Program-made: the position numbers and the translations under genes
Assembly: GCA_902141825.1 (NCBI GenBank)
Contig: CABFPG010000013.1
Span: forward strand, 62,001 to 126,000
Direction of reading: 5' to 3'
DNA length: 64,000 bases
From: Thalassocella blandensis
Lineage (GTDB): Bacteria; Pseudomonadota; Gammaproteobacteria; Pseudomonadales; Cellvibrionaceae
Shown: positions 24,820 through 35,279 of the stretch, piece by piece
Layout: every line of letters begins with the position of its first letter
Position numbering within the stretch: the stretch's first letter is position 1
Notes under the pieces: model-generated
What the model was told of the DNA's origin: nothing
Database searches by the model: none
Seen by the model: only the letters and a program-made list of their open reading frames with translations

Positions 24820-25938
24820 ATGATTATTGGTGTCCCAAAAGAAATTAAGAACCACGAATACCGAGTTGGCATTACCCCAATGGGTGTACGCGAGTTAAAA
24901 CAAACGGGCCATACCGTTCTGGTTGAAACACAAGCCGGTGCAGCCATCGGAATGAGTGACGAAGCTTACATTGAAGCCGGTGCAGAGATTGAAGGCAGTG
25001 CGGAAGCCATTTTTCAGAAAGCGGAAATGATCGTCAAAGTTAAAGAGCCACAACCTCAGGAATGTCGCATGCTGCGTGAAGGGCAGACGCTGTTCACCTT
25101 TTTACATCTGGCACCGGACCCACAACAAGCGCAATTATTAATTGAATCTGGCGCAACCTGTATTGCCTACGAAACCGTCACTGACAATCGCGGTGCCTTA
25201 CCACTCCTGGCACCTATGAGCGAAGTTGCAGGCCGCATGGCGATTCAGGCAGCCGCGCGCTGTCTGGAAAAGGCCGCTGGCGGCAACGGTGTTTTGCTTG
25301 GAGGTGTACCTGGCGTCGCGCCGGCTAATGTTGTAGTGATCGGTGGCGGTGTGGTGGGTTTACACGCGGCGCGTATGTCCATGGGCTTAGGAGCCAACAC
25401 GACTATTCTCGATCGCTCAATTGATCGACTACGCACCATAAATGAACTGTTTGAAGGCCGCATTGGTACTCTGTATTCCAATACAGCGAACCTTGAAGAA
25501 GAACTCAAAACGGCCGATGTGGTAGTTGGAGCGGCACTCATTCCCGGAGCCTCAGCACCCAAGATTGTGACAAAAGAAATGCTGTCGTTGATGCAACCCG
25601 GCACAGTATTGGTGGATGTTGCTATTGACCAGGGCGGTTGTTTTGAATCCAGTAAACCAACTACCCATCAGGAGCCCACATACTCCATTGATGGGATCAT
25701 TCACTATTGCGTTGCCAATATTCCGGGCGCCGTGGCCAAGACCTCAACTCTCGCTCTGACCAACGCCACCCTGCCTTTCGTGCTGGCACTGGCGAATAAA
25801 GGTCCCAAAAAAGCGCTATTAGATGACCAAAACCTGTTGAACGGTCTGAACGTTCACCGCGGTAAATACACTTACCGCGCAGTGTATGAAGCTTTAGGTG
25901 GTGAATACATCGATCCTAGAGAAGCCCTGGCTGATTAA
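24820..25938 (+). CDS. ald: Alanine dehydrogenase
   Basis: This 372-aa protein (family length about 371) opens MIIGVPKEIKNHEYRVGITP. It has the substrate residues of the family in KVKEPQ (Lys) and FTFLHLAPD (His). The Rossmann segment VVVIGGGVVGLHAARMSMGLGA binds NAD, and the C-terminus contains CVANIPGAVAKTST. It interconverts L-alanine and pyruvate plus ammonia with NAD(H), in the cytoplasm. GGAG lies about nine bases before the ATG. It appears monocistronic; an imperfect hairpin at 25969-25992 follows it. Confidence 0.97.
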   Translation: MIIGVPKEIKNHEYRVGITPMGVRELKQTGHTVLVETQAGAAIGMSDEAYIEAGAEIEGSAEAIFQKAEMIVKVKEPQPQECRMLREGQTLFTFLHLAPDPQQAQLLIESGATCIAYETVTDNRGALPLLAPMSEVAGRMAIQAAARCLEKAAGGNGVLLGGVPGVAPANVVVIGGGVVGLHAARMSMGLGANTTILDRSIDRLRTINELFEGRIGTLYSNTANLEEELKTADVVVGAALIPGASAPKIVTKEMLSLMQPGTVLVDVAIDQGGCFESSKPTTHQEPTYSIDGIIHYCVANIPGAVAKTSTLALTNATLPFVLALANKGPKKALLDDQNLLNGLNVHRGKYTYRAVYEALGGEYIDPREALAD

Positions 25939-25968
25939 TTGGATTGCCACACTGAATACTGCTCCAGG

Positions 25969-25992
25969 CGTTTCGGGGTAAAACCCGGAACG
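25969..25992 (+). terminator. Possible weak terminator after ald
   Basis: CGTTTCGGG and CCCGGAACG pair over nine positions with one mismatch and a 6-base loop. The following CTTT is a poor uridine tract, so termination efficiency is doubtful. Confidence 0.35.
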
Positions 25993-26103
25993 CTTTACCG
26001 CAAATTCCCCCTGCATTCCTGTATCTGTATTTGTTAATTCAACGTCAACGTAAATAGAATCGAGCAAACAACATAATTGCTCTGCAGGCGAGGCGTCTAC
26101 GAA

Positions 26104-27411
26104 TTAAAACCGCAAACCAAATTGTAAAGCGCCACCCTCAACGTCGTCACTTACCGCATAAGCCAGTTCCATTTCCAATCGCCAAACCGCATAGCGCAGA
26201 CCGAAAGACAGTACATCATCACTCTCGCCGGCAAAATTCTGGCGGTAGCCCGTACGAAAACTGAGACTTTTCCAGGGACGAACATCCACACCTAAAGCCA
26301 ACTCCTGATTATCCTCTTCCGTCGCAATCGGTTTATTTTTCTTAGCGTCAACATCCATCCCTACAGAAATCCAGTCGTTCACATAAGCCACCCCCAATCG
26401 CATGCGCGGCTCGAGATTCAATGCTAAACCATTCTGGCTTTTAAAGGATTTCGTCATTACGTCACGTACGGCAAAACCGACGCGGACATTCTCATAAACT
26501 TCAGCGGCGACCCCTAAATCAAAATTCATGGTGAGATGGGATTTTTTATTGTCGCTGTAAGAGGGAACCTCATCGATAAAATTCACATCATCCCGGTACA
26601 CTTCCGCCTGTACAATTTTAGGGGTAAAACCAAAGGATACGGGTTGATTGAAAACAGTGAACTCCTTGGCCATGGCTATTCCCCATTCGCTGATCGCAAG
26701 CGAAGAAATTTGTGCCTGCGATGTCAATTCGGGGCGAGGATCTCGCAATTGAGTGCCATCGTATAACTCCGGATGCTGCTCACCTTCTGCACCGCTGGTT
26801 GCAATAAACCGTGCCGCCTCTTCATAGTCTTCCATTAACGCAAGGTCTTCTTCGGTCACATCGGCTTCGCCAAATACAATGGCCCGCAGGCCAAGATAAA
26901 AACTGCCGCCTTCACGTTCTGCCGGCTCACTCACTGAGAGCCCGGTAAACAATTCGAGTTCTATGGGGTTTTCATCCATGTCACGCATCGCTGTGTTGAT
27001 GTCCGACATAGCGTCAAGCAACCCCCTCTGGCTCTGTTCATTTGTGGGATTTGCATTAAAACTGTCGATACTGCTGGTGATGTTTTCCACCATGTCATCT
27101 TCAATCAAATTACGCGCGGCCTTTCCGCCTTCCGAGCTCATCGCCAGAAGACCTGGCACGATAAATCGACCATCCTGCGTCAAATCTTCATCTTCATCAT
27201 GGAAAGACAGCAGTGCGGGATTATAAAAGTGAGCGTTCTGCGTATCACCCGCCGCGACAGTGGCTCCTCCCATGGCCAAGGCTCGGGGATCATAGATCCC
27301 GTAACTTACCGCCATTGCCGTTTGCGAACACATCAACCCAGCGAAGGCGAGCGCACGTAAGCAGCGAGGTCTGCTGCGTGAGTTAGCTGAAGGTGATGGT
27401 ATCAAGGTCAT
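26104..27411 (-). CDS. TraF-like outer-membrane protein (conjugal transfer TraF_2 family)
   Basis: This 435-aa protein has a signal peptide ending AMA before VSYGIYDPRALAMGGATVAAG. That segment, with HFYNPALLSF, marks the chromosomal TraF-like family, which are predicted outer-membrane beta-barrels of the FadL/OMPP1 type. Alternating beta strands follow, ending GGALQFGLRF with a terminal Phe. AAGGAAAGGA precedes the ATG. No conjugation genes are nearby, so the family name should not be read as function. The gene is divergent from hemW across about 150 bp. Confidence 0.85.
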   Translation of the reverse strand: MTLIPSPSANSRSRPRCLRALAFAGLMCSQTAMAVSYGIYDPRALAMGGATVAAGDTQNAHFYNPALLSFHDEDEDLTQDGRFIVPGLLAMSSEGGKAARNLIEDDMVENITSSIDSFNANPTNEQSQRGLLDAMSDINTAMRDMDENPIELELFTGLSVSEPAEREGGSFYLGLRAIVFGEADVTEEDLALMEDYEEAARFIATSGAEGEQHPELYDGTQLRDPRPELTSQAQISSLAISEWGIAMAKEFTVFNQPVSFGFTPKIVQAEVYRDDVNFIDEVPSYSDNKKSHLTMNFDLGVAAEVYENVRVGFAVRDVMTKSFKSQNGLALNLEPRMRLGVAYVNDWISVGMDVDAKKNKPIATEEDNQELALGVDVRPWKSLSFRTGYRQNFAGESDDVLSFGLRYAVWRLEMELAYAVSDDVEGGALQFGLRF

Positions 27412-27563
27412 ATATCCTTTCCTTTTTCCCGCATGTTATGATCGTCAATCGCTATTGAGCTCGCCTGTTTCGCTGGGAAACTGATCCCCACGCATCCGCT
27501 TGATTAAATCAGACTATTACAGGCACGTTGTAAGAATAATATAGCTTGGATCAAGCCAACTCT

Positions 27564-28730
27564 ATGAGACCCAGTCAAGAAATTTTGCGCCTGCCGCCAC
27601 TTTCACTGTATATCCATATCCCCTGGTGTATCAAGAAATGTCCCTATTGCGATTTCAACTCACACGCAGGAAAAGCGGAACAGCTTCCCATTGAGGAGTA
27701 CTGTAAAGCATTGCGCCAGGATCTGACTGAAGATGCGAAGTGGGCGCAAGGGCGCAAAATACAGAGCATCTTTTTTGGCGGCGGCACGCCCAGCCTGTTT
27801 CCACCCGCTGCGATAGCAGAAATTCTGTCCGATGTTGACCACATTGTCGGCATAGAAGAACACGCAGAAATCACTCTGGAAGCCAATCCCGGCACTACGG
27901 AATACACCAGTTTTCGCGCCTTGCGCCAAGCCGGTGTGAATCGTTTGTCGATCGGGATACAAAGTTTTAATCCCGAGCACTTACAGAAGCTGGGCAGAAT
28001 TCATTCGGCGAATGAAGCGGAAACCGCGATTCACCGCGCACAGGAGGAGGGCTTCGACAATATCAATCTCGACTTAATGCATGGCCTGCCTCAGCAAACG
28101 GTGGCCATGGCGCTGGACGATCTTGAAAAAGCCATGAGCTTTCGCCCCAACCATCTGTCCTGGTATCAGCTGACGATTGAGAAAAATACCGAATTTTTTT
28201 CTCGCCCCCCCAGCCTTCCCGAAGAGGATATTCTGGTCGATATTTTCGAGGCCGGACAACAGGCTCTGTTTCAGCAGGGGTATCAGCAATATGAAATTTC
28301 CGCGTACAGTAAAGCCGGTAAAATGTCGGCCCACAATATCAATTACTGGCAATTTGGTGACTACCTGGCCATCGGCGCTGGCGCGCACGGCAAAATCACC
28401 CTGGACGATCAACAACAGATCATGCGCTTTCAAAAAACGCGCTTACCGCAGCACTATCTCGACCCTGCGCGTCAATTTACTGCGCAACAACATATCTGCG
28501 ATAGCGAAAATCTGGTACTTGAGTTTATGATGAACGCCTTACGACTCAATGACGGTGTTGCCAGCGAGTTGTTTCAGCAACGTACAGGACTGGCACTGGA
28601 AACCATATTGCCGACTTTACAACAACTGCATGCCAAAGGTTTACTGGAAAGTCCCGCGCAACGAATTCAACCAAGTGCGCTAGGACGCCTATACTTAAAT
28701 AACTTACTGGAATCTTTCGTTCAAAATTAA
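27564..28730 (+). CDS. hemW: Radical SAM heme chaperone HemW
   Basis: Start ATG 27564 gives 388 aa; a TTG at 27546 is also in frame, and neither has a strong ribosome site. The protein has the radical SAM cluster motif C-x3-C-x2-C in CIKKCPYCDFNSH. FFGGGTPSLF and IGIQSF follow, and HNINYW is typical of HemW as opposed to HemN, which it resembles. HemW binds heme and a 4Fe-4S cluster and is thought to insert heme into target proteins; it is not a coproporphyrinogen dehydrogenase. The hybrid kinase gene starts 42 bp downstream on the same strand. Confidence 0.95.
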   Translation: MRPSQEILRLPPLSLYIHIPWCIKKCPYCDFNSHAGKAEQLPIEEYCKALRQDLTEDAKWAQGRKIQSIFFGGGTPSLFPPAAIAEILSDVDHIVGIEEHAEITLEANPGTTEYTSFRALRQAGVNRLSIGIQSFNPEHLQKLGRIHSANEAETAIHRAQEEGFDNINLDLMHGLPQQTVAMALDDLEKAMSFRPNHLSWYQLTIEKNTEFFSRPPSLPEEDILVDIFEAGQQALFQQGYQQYEISAYSKAGKMSAHNINYWQFGDYLAIGAGAHGKITLDDQQQIMRFQKTRLPQHYLDPARQFTAQQHICDSENLVLEFMMNALRLNDGVASELFQQRTGLALETILPTLQQLHAKGLLESPAQRIQPSALGRLYLNNLLESFVQN

Positions 28731-28771
28731 CTACACTTTGTATACTTTCAAACTGAGATAGGTGACAGCAC

Positions 28772-31114
28772 TTGCTAGGAGACCAAGCAACCGATTTACC
28801 CAAATATCTAACGTACGCCGTCAAGCTTGCGTTAATGATGTTACTGGTAGGTTCCCTGTTGGTCGTTGGCAGTGCCATTGCAACTTATTGGCTTTCTTAC
28901 AGCGAACAACGCCGCATCATTACACAAGAACTGGAAACCTCTACCGACATTATTGCCCCGGCTGTACTGCAAGCTCTCAATAATGAAGATGAAGAAACAC
29001 TGGAGCTTTTACTGGAGCGCCTGTATCAGCACCCCGGCATCGACGGCGTTAAAATTAACATCAATACTCACGGCGTGAAACGGGACATTACTAAGTTCTA
29101 CGATGCCGATGTGAGTTACGCGCTGGAAAATGAATACGACGCGATGTTTGATCGCGGACAGTTTTTTCTTACTGTGGTGGCGAGTGAAATACAAATAACT
29201 CAGCGATTACGCGAGCGTATGCTGGGTTATTTTATCATTCATGCCATTACGCTCGCGGCGTTCATCATAATTATTTGCCTGTTGTTTCACCGCGCCTTTC
29301 TCGCGCACATTTGTCGCATTTCGCAATACATCATTTCGCGTAAAAATTCCAATCTCGAAGAACGTTTGATGATCGAACGCAATGCTGGAATCAAACTCCC
29401 GGCCGATGAACTCGACATTCTCGTTCACGCACTGGAAACGATTCGCGAAACGATGATTATCGATATCGAGCAACGCAAAGCGATTGAGGTCGCCCTGCTG
29501 AAAGAAAAAGCCCACAAACTTGAAACCCAGAAATTAATCGAGGAAGCCAAGGCCGCCAACAAAGCCAAGAGCGAATTCATTGCCACCATGAGCCACGAGA
29601 TACGCACGCCGATGAATGGCGTAGTGGGGATGGTGGAAATGCTGCGTGACACTCCACTGAACAGCAACCAGAAACATTACCTGGATGTACTTTATCGTTC
29701 AGGTGAGTCTCTGCTGGAAATCATCAACGACATTCTCGATTATTCAAAAATTGAGTCGGGTAAAATGCTGCTGGAAAAAACGCCGTTTGATCTGGAAGCT
29801 TTGATCGATGATTGCTTTAAGCTTTTCAGCGCAACGGCCAGCAAACGAGAAATCGAATTAATCAGCGACATCAGTCCTGACATACCCAAGCAATTAATCG
29901 GCGACCCGGTTCGAATTAAACAAATCGTGGTTAATCTGGTAGGCAATGCCTTTAAGTTCACCTCAGAAGGTCATGTCTATGTACGCGTGACCATGGATGG
30001 CAAAGAATCCAACCGCGAAAACATGAAACTGATGTTTTCCATTAAAGACAGCGGCATCGGTATTTCCCGCGAAGTTCAAAGCCGCCTGTTCGAAGCATTC
30101 CGCCAGGCAGAAACCTCAACTACGCGCAAGTTTGGCGGCAGTGGACTGGGTTTGGCAATTTGTAAACAGCTGGTTGAATTGATGGAAGGGGAGATCGGGG
30201 TAAGCAGTGAAGTCAACAAAGGCTCCACATTCTGGTTCACTACACGCTTACTGTTTGATGAGGATTTCCATCACGACAATCCCCCGAGCTGTAGCCTGGC
30301 ACTATCCAGAAAGCGGCTGCTCACAATAAATCTATCACCGATCATGACACAGGCACTTGAACATCACGTGTCGGCCTGGAATCTACAAACTACAAATGTA
30401 CAGGCTTTGGAGCAGGTTCTGCCGGAGATGCAGGCCAACAAACAGGCGGTATACAACTTTATTTTAATTAACCACCTGGGTGCAGAATACGACGGCTTTG
30501 AAACAGCGCGTAAAATTCGTGAAATTGCACCTTACCAGATGCTGCCCATATTAATGCTGACCAATCAACAGGCTGCATCTTTCTCTCAAACACAGTTGTA
30601 CACCGTCACGTCCATTGTGCCACGGCCCATTTCTATTCGCAGTCTGCATGACACTTTAATTAATCAGGGCATGGGACTGCAGCTAAACCCGTTGATGCCC
30701 ACCACAACCGTGCGCCCCAGTCACTCCGAATTAAATGTTCTGGTGGCGGAAGACAACGCGGTCAATCGTATGGTGATTGAGGGTCTTCTCGGCAAGTTTG
30801 AGATCAAACCAGACTTTGCTGAAAACGGATTAGAAGCCGTCAATAAAACCTTCGCTGCGGACAAAAAATATGATCTGATTTTGATGGATTGCGAAATGCC
30901 AGAACTGGATGGCTTCGATGCAACCAAACGAATTCGCGAAGAGGAAAAAAACCGGGCAATGACCGCCATCCCCATTATCGCCCTTACCGCGCACGTGGAA
31001 GCTAACCACCGTCAGCGGGTATTTGACTGCGGGATGAATCACTTCCTGAGCAAACCCATTACCCTGGACAAACTCAACGAAGCTCTCAACTCGATCGGTA
31101 TGTCTCAGGATTAA
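28772..31114 (+). CDS. Hybrid sensor histidine kinase (membrane sensor, HisKA, HATPase, receiver)
   Basis: A TTG start at 28772 is decided by AGGTGA six bases upstream. Of 780 aa, one transmembrane helix spans about 16-40, a periplasmic sensor of about 100 residues follows, and a second helix lies near 150-173. A coiled HAMP-like linker runs to 260. The H-box [15 protein letters not shown] carries His275. The ATPase domain has [18 protein letters not shown] and [10 protein letters not shown] domain at about 510-630 resembles a degenerate receiver without a clear acceptor Asp. The final receiver has D706 ([11 protein letters not shown]) and SKPI. The BarA/GacS-like layout without a terminal Hpt implies an external phosphotransfer partner. 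The input signal is unknown. Confidence 0.93.
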   Translation: MLGDQATDLPKYLTYAVKLALMMLLVGSLLVVGSAIATYWLSYSEQRRIITQELETSTDIIAPAVLQALNNEDEETLELLLERLYQHPGIDGVKININTHGVKRDITKFYDADVSYALENEYDAMFDRGQFFLTVVASEIQITQRLRERMLGYFIIHAITLAAFIIIICLLFHRAFLAHICRISQYIISRKNSNLEERLMIERNAGIKLPADELDILVHALETIRETMIIDIEQRKAIEVALLKEKAHKLETQKLIEEAKAANKAKSEFIATMSHEIRTPMNGVVGMVEMLRDTPLNSNQKHYLDVLYRSGESLLEIINDILDYSKIESGKMLLEKTPFDLEALIDDCFKLFSATASKREIELISDISPDIPKQLIGDPVRIKQIVVNLVGNAFKFTSEGHVYVRVTMDGKESNRENMKLMFSIKDSGIGISREVQSRLFEAFRQAETSTTRKFGGSGLGLAICKQLVELMEGEIGVSSEVNKGSTFWFTTRLLFDEDFHHDNPPSCSLALSRKRLLTINLSPIMTQALEHHVSAWNLQTTNVQALEQVLPEMQANKQAVYNFILINHLGAEYDGFETARKIREIAPYQMLPILMLTNQQAASFSQTQLYTVTSIVPRPISIRSLHDTLINQGMGLQLNPLMPTTTVRPSHSELNVLVAEDNAVNRMVIEGLLGKFEIKPDFAENGLEAVNKTFAADKKYDLILMDCEMPELDGFDATKRIREEEKNRAMTAIPIIALTAHVEANHRQRVFDCGMNHFLSKPITLDKLNEALNSIGMSQD

Positions 31115-31120
31115 CTTGCG

Positions 31121-31846
31121 CTAGCCTGCTCGCCGCTGCATTGCCTGCATCGCTATTTTCAAAGCGAAAGGAACAACAATCAGCAGAGCAAAACCGAATA
31201 ATATTTTTGCCGTAAAAATCGCGGACCAACTCAATTCCTCCAGCTGACCAAGATTGGCTCCGGCATTTACGTAAAGCATGATCAACGGCAACATGCCAAG
31301 TTGACTGACCCAGAAGAACGTCAAGGCGCGCATGTGAGTCACACCAAACACCAGGTTCACGATGAAATATGGAATAGGCGGAATTAAACGTAAACTGAAA
31401 AGATACCATTTGCCATCGCGCTCGAGCCCCAGGTTTACCTTCTCTATAAACCTCTGATACTGCCGTTCTACCCAGTTACGCAGTAACAAACGCGAGAGCA
31501 ACATGCCCCCCGTAGCTCCAACAGCGCTGAGGATGGAGACCAGTAAAATGCCCTGCCAGACTCCAAAAACCGCGCCAGCTGCAAAGGTTAAGGGTCCCGT
31601 TCCCGGCAGACTGAAACTGGCTACAGCAAGGTAGACCAGTACAAAGGTCAGGAGGGTAGTGGCGGGGTGAGTCTGATACCATGCGTTCACTTGGCCCACG
31701 GAAATATATTGTTTAATATCTATCGCAATAAATAAACCCAGTATGGCCAGTAACAGAACGAGCACAATACGAGTTTGCAAATTGAAATTAAAAGGGAACA
31801 CCGGCAAAGACCAAAGACTCCAACAACCTGACTTCAGTATAGGCAA
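31121..31846 (-). CDS. TVP38/TMEM64 family inner-membrane protein
   Basis: This polytopic protein of up to 241 aa has the VTT-domain pattern. It contains SFSLPGTGPLTFAAGAVFG, a helix with GATGGMLLSRLLLR, and FSLRLIPPIPYFIVNLVFG, with a reentrant arrangement as in DedA/VTT proteins. Members are implicated in lipid scrambling or membrane homeostasis. The start is uncertain: TTG at 31846 or GTG at 31801, neither with a good ribosome site. It converges on the hybrid kinase gene with a 6-bp gap. Confidence 0.88.
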   Translation of the reverse strand: MPILKSGCWSLWSLPVFPFNFNLQTRIVLVLLLAILGLFIAIDIKQYISVGQVNAWYQTHPATTLLTFVLVYLAVASFSLPGTGPLTFAAGAVFGVWQGILLVSILSAVGATGGMLLSRLLLRNWVERQYQRFIEKVNLGLERDGKWYLFSLRLIPPIPYFIVNLVFGVTHMRALTFFWVSQLGMLPLIMLYVNAGANLGQLEELSWSAIFTAKILFGFALLIVVPFALKIAMQAMQRRAG

Positions 31847-32124
31847 ACTTATTTGAACTCTGTATGACGGTTTCTAAACCAAGACGGTTTTTGCGAAGCA
31901 AGTACGCATCGCGTTGTTAACCTGAGCTTTCACCAACCTGGCCTGCGTTTATCACCGGCGCAAATATACCTCTTGGCAGACAAAAGCCTCAGAACAGGTC
32001 GCGAAAAAGACCTGGAAAACAGTCTCGACGACAGCGCAGCCCGTAAACTTTAGCGTCATCTCGCAACAAAACTGTAATAATTCTATATTTATACTAAGCC
32101 ATTTACTTTATTGAGAATGATTGA

Positions 32125-34203
32125 ATGACTGACAAGCCAGTAGCACCGAACGAAAGTATTGCGTTGGACAACCCGGCGTATTACATCAATCGCGAGATCA
32201 GTCACCTGGCTTTTAACAACCGCGTACTGGAACAGGCACTAAAAGAAGAACATCCACTGCTGGAGCGCTTAAAATTTTTATTGATTTACAGCTCCAACCT
32301 CGACGAGTTTTTTGAAATCCGAGTCGCCGGGCTAATGCAAAGCATTAAGTTTGAACGGGAATCCACCGGACCGGATGGCATGCACGCAGAGGAAGTGTTG
32401 CGCGAAATCAGCCACCTTTGCCACCGCGATGTCTCCAAGCAATATGAAATTCTGAACAATATTCTGATGCCTGCGATGGCGGAGAAGAATATCCACTTCC
32501 TGCGACGCAGCCAGTGGACAGAGGCGCAATCCGCCTGGGTGGAAGACTACATTAACTCAAAAGTACTGCCCATTTTAAGCCCTATTGGCATTGATCCTGC
32601 GCACCCTTTTCCTCGATTGGTAAACAAAAGCCTGAATTTCATCGTGGAACTGGAAGGGAATGATGCTTTTGGCCGAGACCTTAACTACGCCATTGTGCCT
32701 GCGCCGCGCTCGCTGCCGCGCCTCATTCAATTGCCTGCAGAACTTGCCGGCGAAGGCTATCACTTTATCTTCCTCTCCTCGATGATTCACGCCCATGCTG
32801 ACCGCCTGTTCCCCGGCATGGAAGTGAAGGGCTGCTATCAGTTCCGAATTACTCGCAACGCGGACCTGGACGTGGATGTAGAAGGTATCGCCGATCTGGC
32901 CCGCGCACTGCGCGGCGAATTGCATTCACGCCGCTTCGGCACAGCTGTACGCCTTGAAGTGGCCGACAACTGTCCACAGGAATTAACGGATTTTCTATTG
33001 CAGGAAGTCGGGCTCAACGAAGAACAGCTTTACCGGGTTAATGGCCCAGTTAACCTCAAGCGCCTGATGAGTGTGCTGAGTATTGTCTCCGCACCGGAGC
33101 TGCTGTACCCGCCGTTTACCCCCAGCATGCCCAAGGGATTGAGTCGTAAAGACAATATTTTTGATGCCGTATCACGCAAAGACTACCTGTTGCTTCACCC
33201 CTTCGAATCGTTTACGCCAGTTGTGCAATTATTGCGGCAATCAGCTAAAGATCCCAATGTGGTGGCCATTAAGCAAACACTGTATCGCTCTGGCACCAAC
33301 TCCTCCATTGTAGATGCATTGATCGACGCCGCGCGCAATGGCAAAGAAGTGACGGCTGTGGTGGAGCTTCGCGCGCGCTTTGATGAAGAGGAAAACCTGG
33401 AACTGGCCAGTCGCCTGCAAGAAGCGGGAGTGGTTGTCGTCTATGGCGTTGTGGGCTATAAAACTCACGCCAAGATGATTCTGGTTGTCCGACGTGAAGA
33501 GGACGGCTTGAAGCGCTACGTTCACCTCGGCACAGGCAATTATCACAGCGGAAATGCGCGACTGTACTCGGACTACTCACTGCTCACCGCCGACAAGGTC
33601 ATGGGAGAAGACGTCCACCGTGTATTCCAGCAATTGACCGGCATGGGTAAAACCGAGCGCATGGATAAAGTATTGCATGCGCCCTTTACCTTAAAGCGCC
33701 AGCTATTGCGCATGATTGATGGCGAAGCCAAAGCCGTGGCTGACGGCAAAGAAGGCCGGATTATCTGTAAATGTAATGGCTTAACGGAACCGAAAGTCAT
33801 TCAGGCTCTCTATAAAGCATCGCAGGCAGGCGTGAAAATTGATTTGATTATTCGCGGCATGTGTTGTTTGCGCCCCGGAATTCCCGGTGTATCAGACAAT
33901 ATTCGCGTATTTTCAGTAGTTGGGCGATTTTTAGAGCATACACGGGTTTATTATTTTGCCAATGCTGCGACGCAAGTGTACTGCGCTAGCGCCGACCTCA
34001 TGGAACGCAACTTAAACCACCGCGTAGAAACCTGCTTTCCGATAGAAAATGCCAGTCTGGTACAACGCATTCATCACGAACTCATGCTATATATCAATGA
34101 CGGCAAACAGCGCTGGCAGCTGCATGAAGACAGCCGCTATGAACTGATTGAGAGTGAGGCTCCAGCAGCACAAGCCGAACTTCTCGCACATTTGGCCACC
34201 TAG
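32125..34203 (+). CDS. ppk1: Polyphosphate kinase 1
   Basis: This 692-aa enzyme makes polyphosphate from ATP. It opens with the N-terminal domain ([30 protein letters not shown]). It contains the autophosphorylated histidine His448 in GYKTHAK, and the phospholipase-D-like [19 protein letters not shown] and RVETCFPI segments. The length is standard. It lies upstream of trxA, rho and ubiD as in Pseudomonas. No Pho box was identified directly upstream of the ATG at 32125. Confidence 0.98.
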   Translation: MTDKPVAPNESIALDNPAYYINREISHLAFNNRVLEQALKEEHPLLERLKFLLIYSSNLDEFFEIRVAGLMQSIKFERESTGPDGMHAEEVLREISHLCHRDVSKQYEILNNILMPAMAEKNIHFLRRSQWTEAQSAWVEDYINSKVLPILSPIGIDPAHPFPRLVNKSLNFIVELEGNDAFGRDLNYAIVPAPRSLPRLIQLPAELAGEGYHFIFLSSMIHAHADRLFPGMEVKGCYQFRITRNADLDVDVEGIADLARALRGELHSRRFGTAVRLEVADNCPQELTDFLLQEVGLNEEQLYRVNGPVNLKRLMSVLSIVSAPELLYPPFTPSMPKGLSRKDNIFDAVSRKDYLLLHPFESFTPVVQLLRQSAKDPNVVAIKQTLYRSGTNSSIVDALIDAARNGKEVTAVVELRARFDEEENLELASRLQEAGVVVVYGVVGYKTHAKMILVVRREEDGLKRYVHLGTGNYHSGNARLYSDYSLLTADKVMGEDVHRVFQQLTGMGKTERMDKVLHAPFTLKRQLLRMIDGEAKAVADGKEGRIICKCNGLTEPKVIQALYKASQAGVKIDLIIRGMCCLRPGIPGVSDNIRVFSVVGRFLEHTRVYYFANAATQVYCASADLMERNLNHRVETCFPIENASLVQRIHHELMLYINDGKQRWQLHEDSRYELIESEAPAAQAELLAHLAT

Positions 34204-34336
34204 TCCACATGGCAGGATTGGCTTGAAGACGAACAACTTTTGGCGATATCACCCCCTTATTTAGGGTCAGGTATTGTAACCCCCGGGTAGTGACCTTATT
34301 ATTGCCTTTTTGAGTGATAACTCTTGGAGAATTTTT

Positions 34337-34663
34337 ATGAGTGACGCCATCGTGCACGTAAGCGATGCCAGTTTTGAACAAGACGTTCTTGGTTCAGAAA
34401 TTCCTGTTTTGGTTGATTTTTGGGCAGCCTGGTGTGGTCCATGTAAAATGATCGCACCCGTTCTTGACGAACTAGCGAAAGAATATGAAGGCAAAATCAA
34501 AATCAGCAAAATGGATGTCGATGCGAACAAGGAAACGCCAGCGAAATTCAACATTCGCGGGATTCCAACGCTGATGATATTCAAAGGTGGAAACGCCGAG
34601 GGCACCAAAGTAGGTGCATTAACCAAGGCGCAATTAAAAGAATTTATTGAATCCAGCTTGTAA
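34337..34663 (+). CDS. trxA: Thioredoxin 1
   Basis: The ATG at 34337 gives 108 aa, the usual size, and has GGAGA eight bases upstream. The in-frame extension to 34310 is not needed. The active site is WCGPC (Cys33, Cys36) and the cis-Pro loop is RGIPTLMIF. It reduces protein disulfides in the cytoplasm using thioredoxin reductase. A strong terminator follows at 34679-34716, separating it from rho. Confidence 0.98.
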   Translation: MSDAIVHVSDASFEQDVLGSEIPVLVDFWAAWCGPCKMIAPVLDELAKEYEGKIKISKMDVDANKETPAKFNIRGIPTLMIFKGGNAEGTKVGALTKAQLKEFIESSL

Positions 34664-34678
34664 AAGCATATAATGGCC

Positions 34679-34716
34679 AGCCACGAAACATGATCAGTTG
34701 ATTTCGTGGCTTTTTC
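34679..34716 (+). terminator. Rho-independent terminator after trxA
   Basis: AGCCACGAAA (34679-34688) pairs perfectly with TTTCGTGGCT (34702-34711) over ten bases around a 13-base loop. A T tract through 34716 follows. Confidence 0.92.
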
Positions 34717-35279
34717 TTACAGCATACTTTCTTATTTTTCTCGCAACACTTCATTCAAAGGCTCACTGAGTCACATTACCTGGATGAGCTTCATTGCATA
34801 TAGCAATATCCGACTTGCGTAATTTTAGGAAATCCGTTTGAATAACGATAAAGCATTGCTTCGTCTTTGTTCATTCGCTTTTGCACAAAGAAAAAAACGT
34901 AGCTATACTGGTCGACATAGGATAAAAATGGATACTCCTGTTTTTCTACCTTTGTCTCAATTCTTACACTGCCTATTGCAATTTTCTCTTTCTGCGATGA
35001 CATTCGTCGGTCTTGAGCTATAATGAAACTCAGCAATATCTTCGATTGAACACTTCCGTTTTACCTTCCCAAAGTTCTTCATTTCCCGACACAAAGACAG
35101 TTTGGTATTCGGAACCCCTTAAGTGTTTACTCATGGTAATAAATACAAACAAAGCCATAAGTTAAGCCTTTGAGCAGTTAATCGGTCTATAAACTAACGA
35201 AATTTCACTTCTAATCACAAAGAAAATCAAACTCGAATGCCTGTCGAGTTTTTAAGACTCTATGGAACAAACAGCACAT
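34717..35279. other. Long leader/intergenic region before rho
   Basis: About 560 bp between the trxA terminator and rho. It is AT-rich. Rho genes are commonly autoregulated through a long leader, and this gap could serve that role, but no specific element was recognised. A minus-strand frame at 34791-35003 looks partly protein-like and is listed separately. Confidence 0.5.
34791..35003 (-). CDS. Possible small protein or gene remnant antisense in the rho leader
   Basis: This 70-codon frame from ATG 35003 (open further to a TTG at 35036) encodes a charged, aromatic-rich sequence (EYPFLSYVDQYSYVFFFVQK, RMNKDEAMLYRYSNGF) whose composition looks more like a real protein than a random frame. There is no ribosome site and no family was recognised. 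It may be a decayed gene. Confidence 0.25.
   Translation of the reverse strand: MSSQKEKIAIGSVRIETKVEKQEYPFLSYVDQYSYVFFFVQKRMNKDEAMLYRYSNGFPKITQVGYCYMQ

Noticed and set aside
26104-27411. Conjugation gene (TraF) suggesting a mobile element
   Set aside because: Chromosomal TraF-like outer-membrane proteins carry this name without any transfer function, and no other transfer genes are present.
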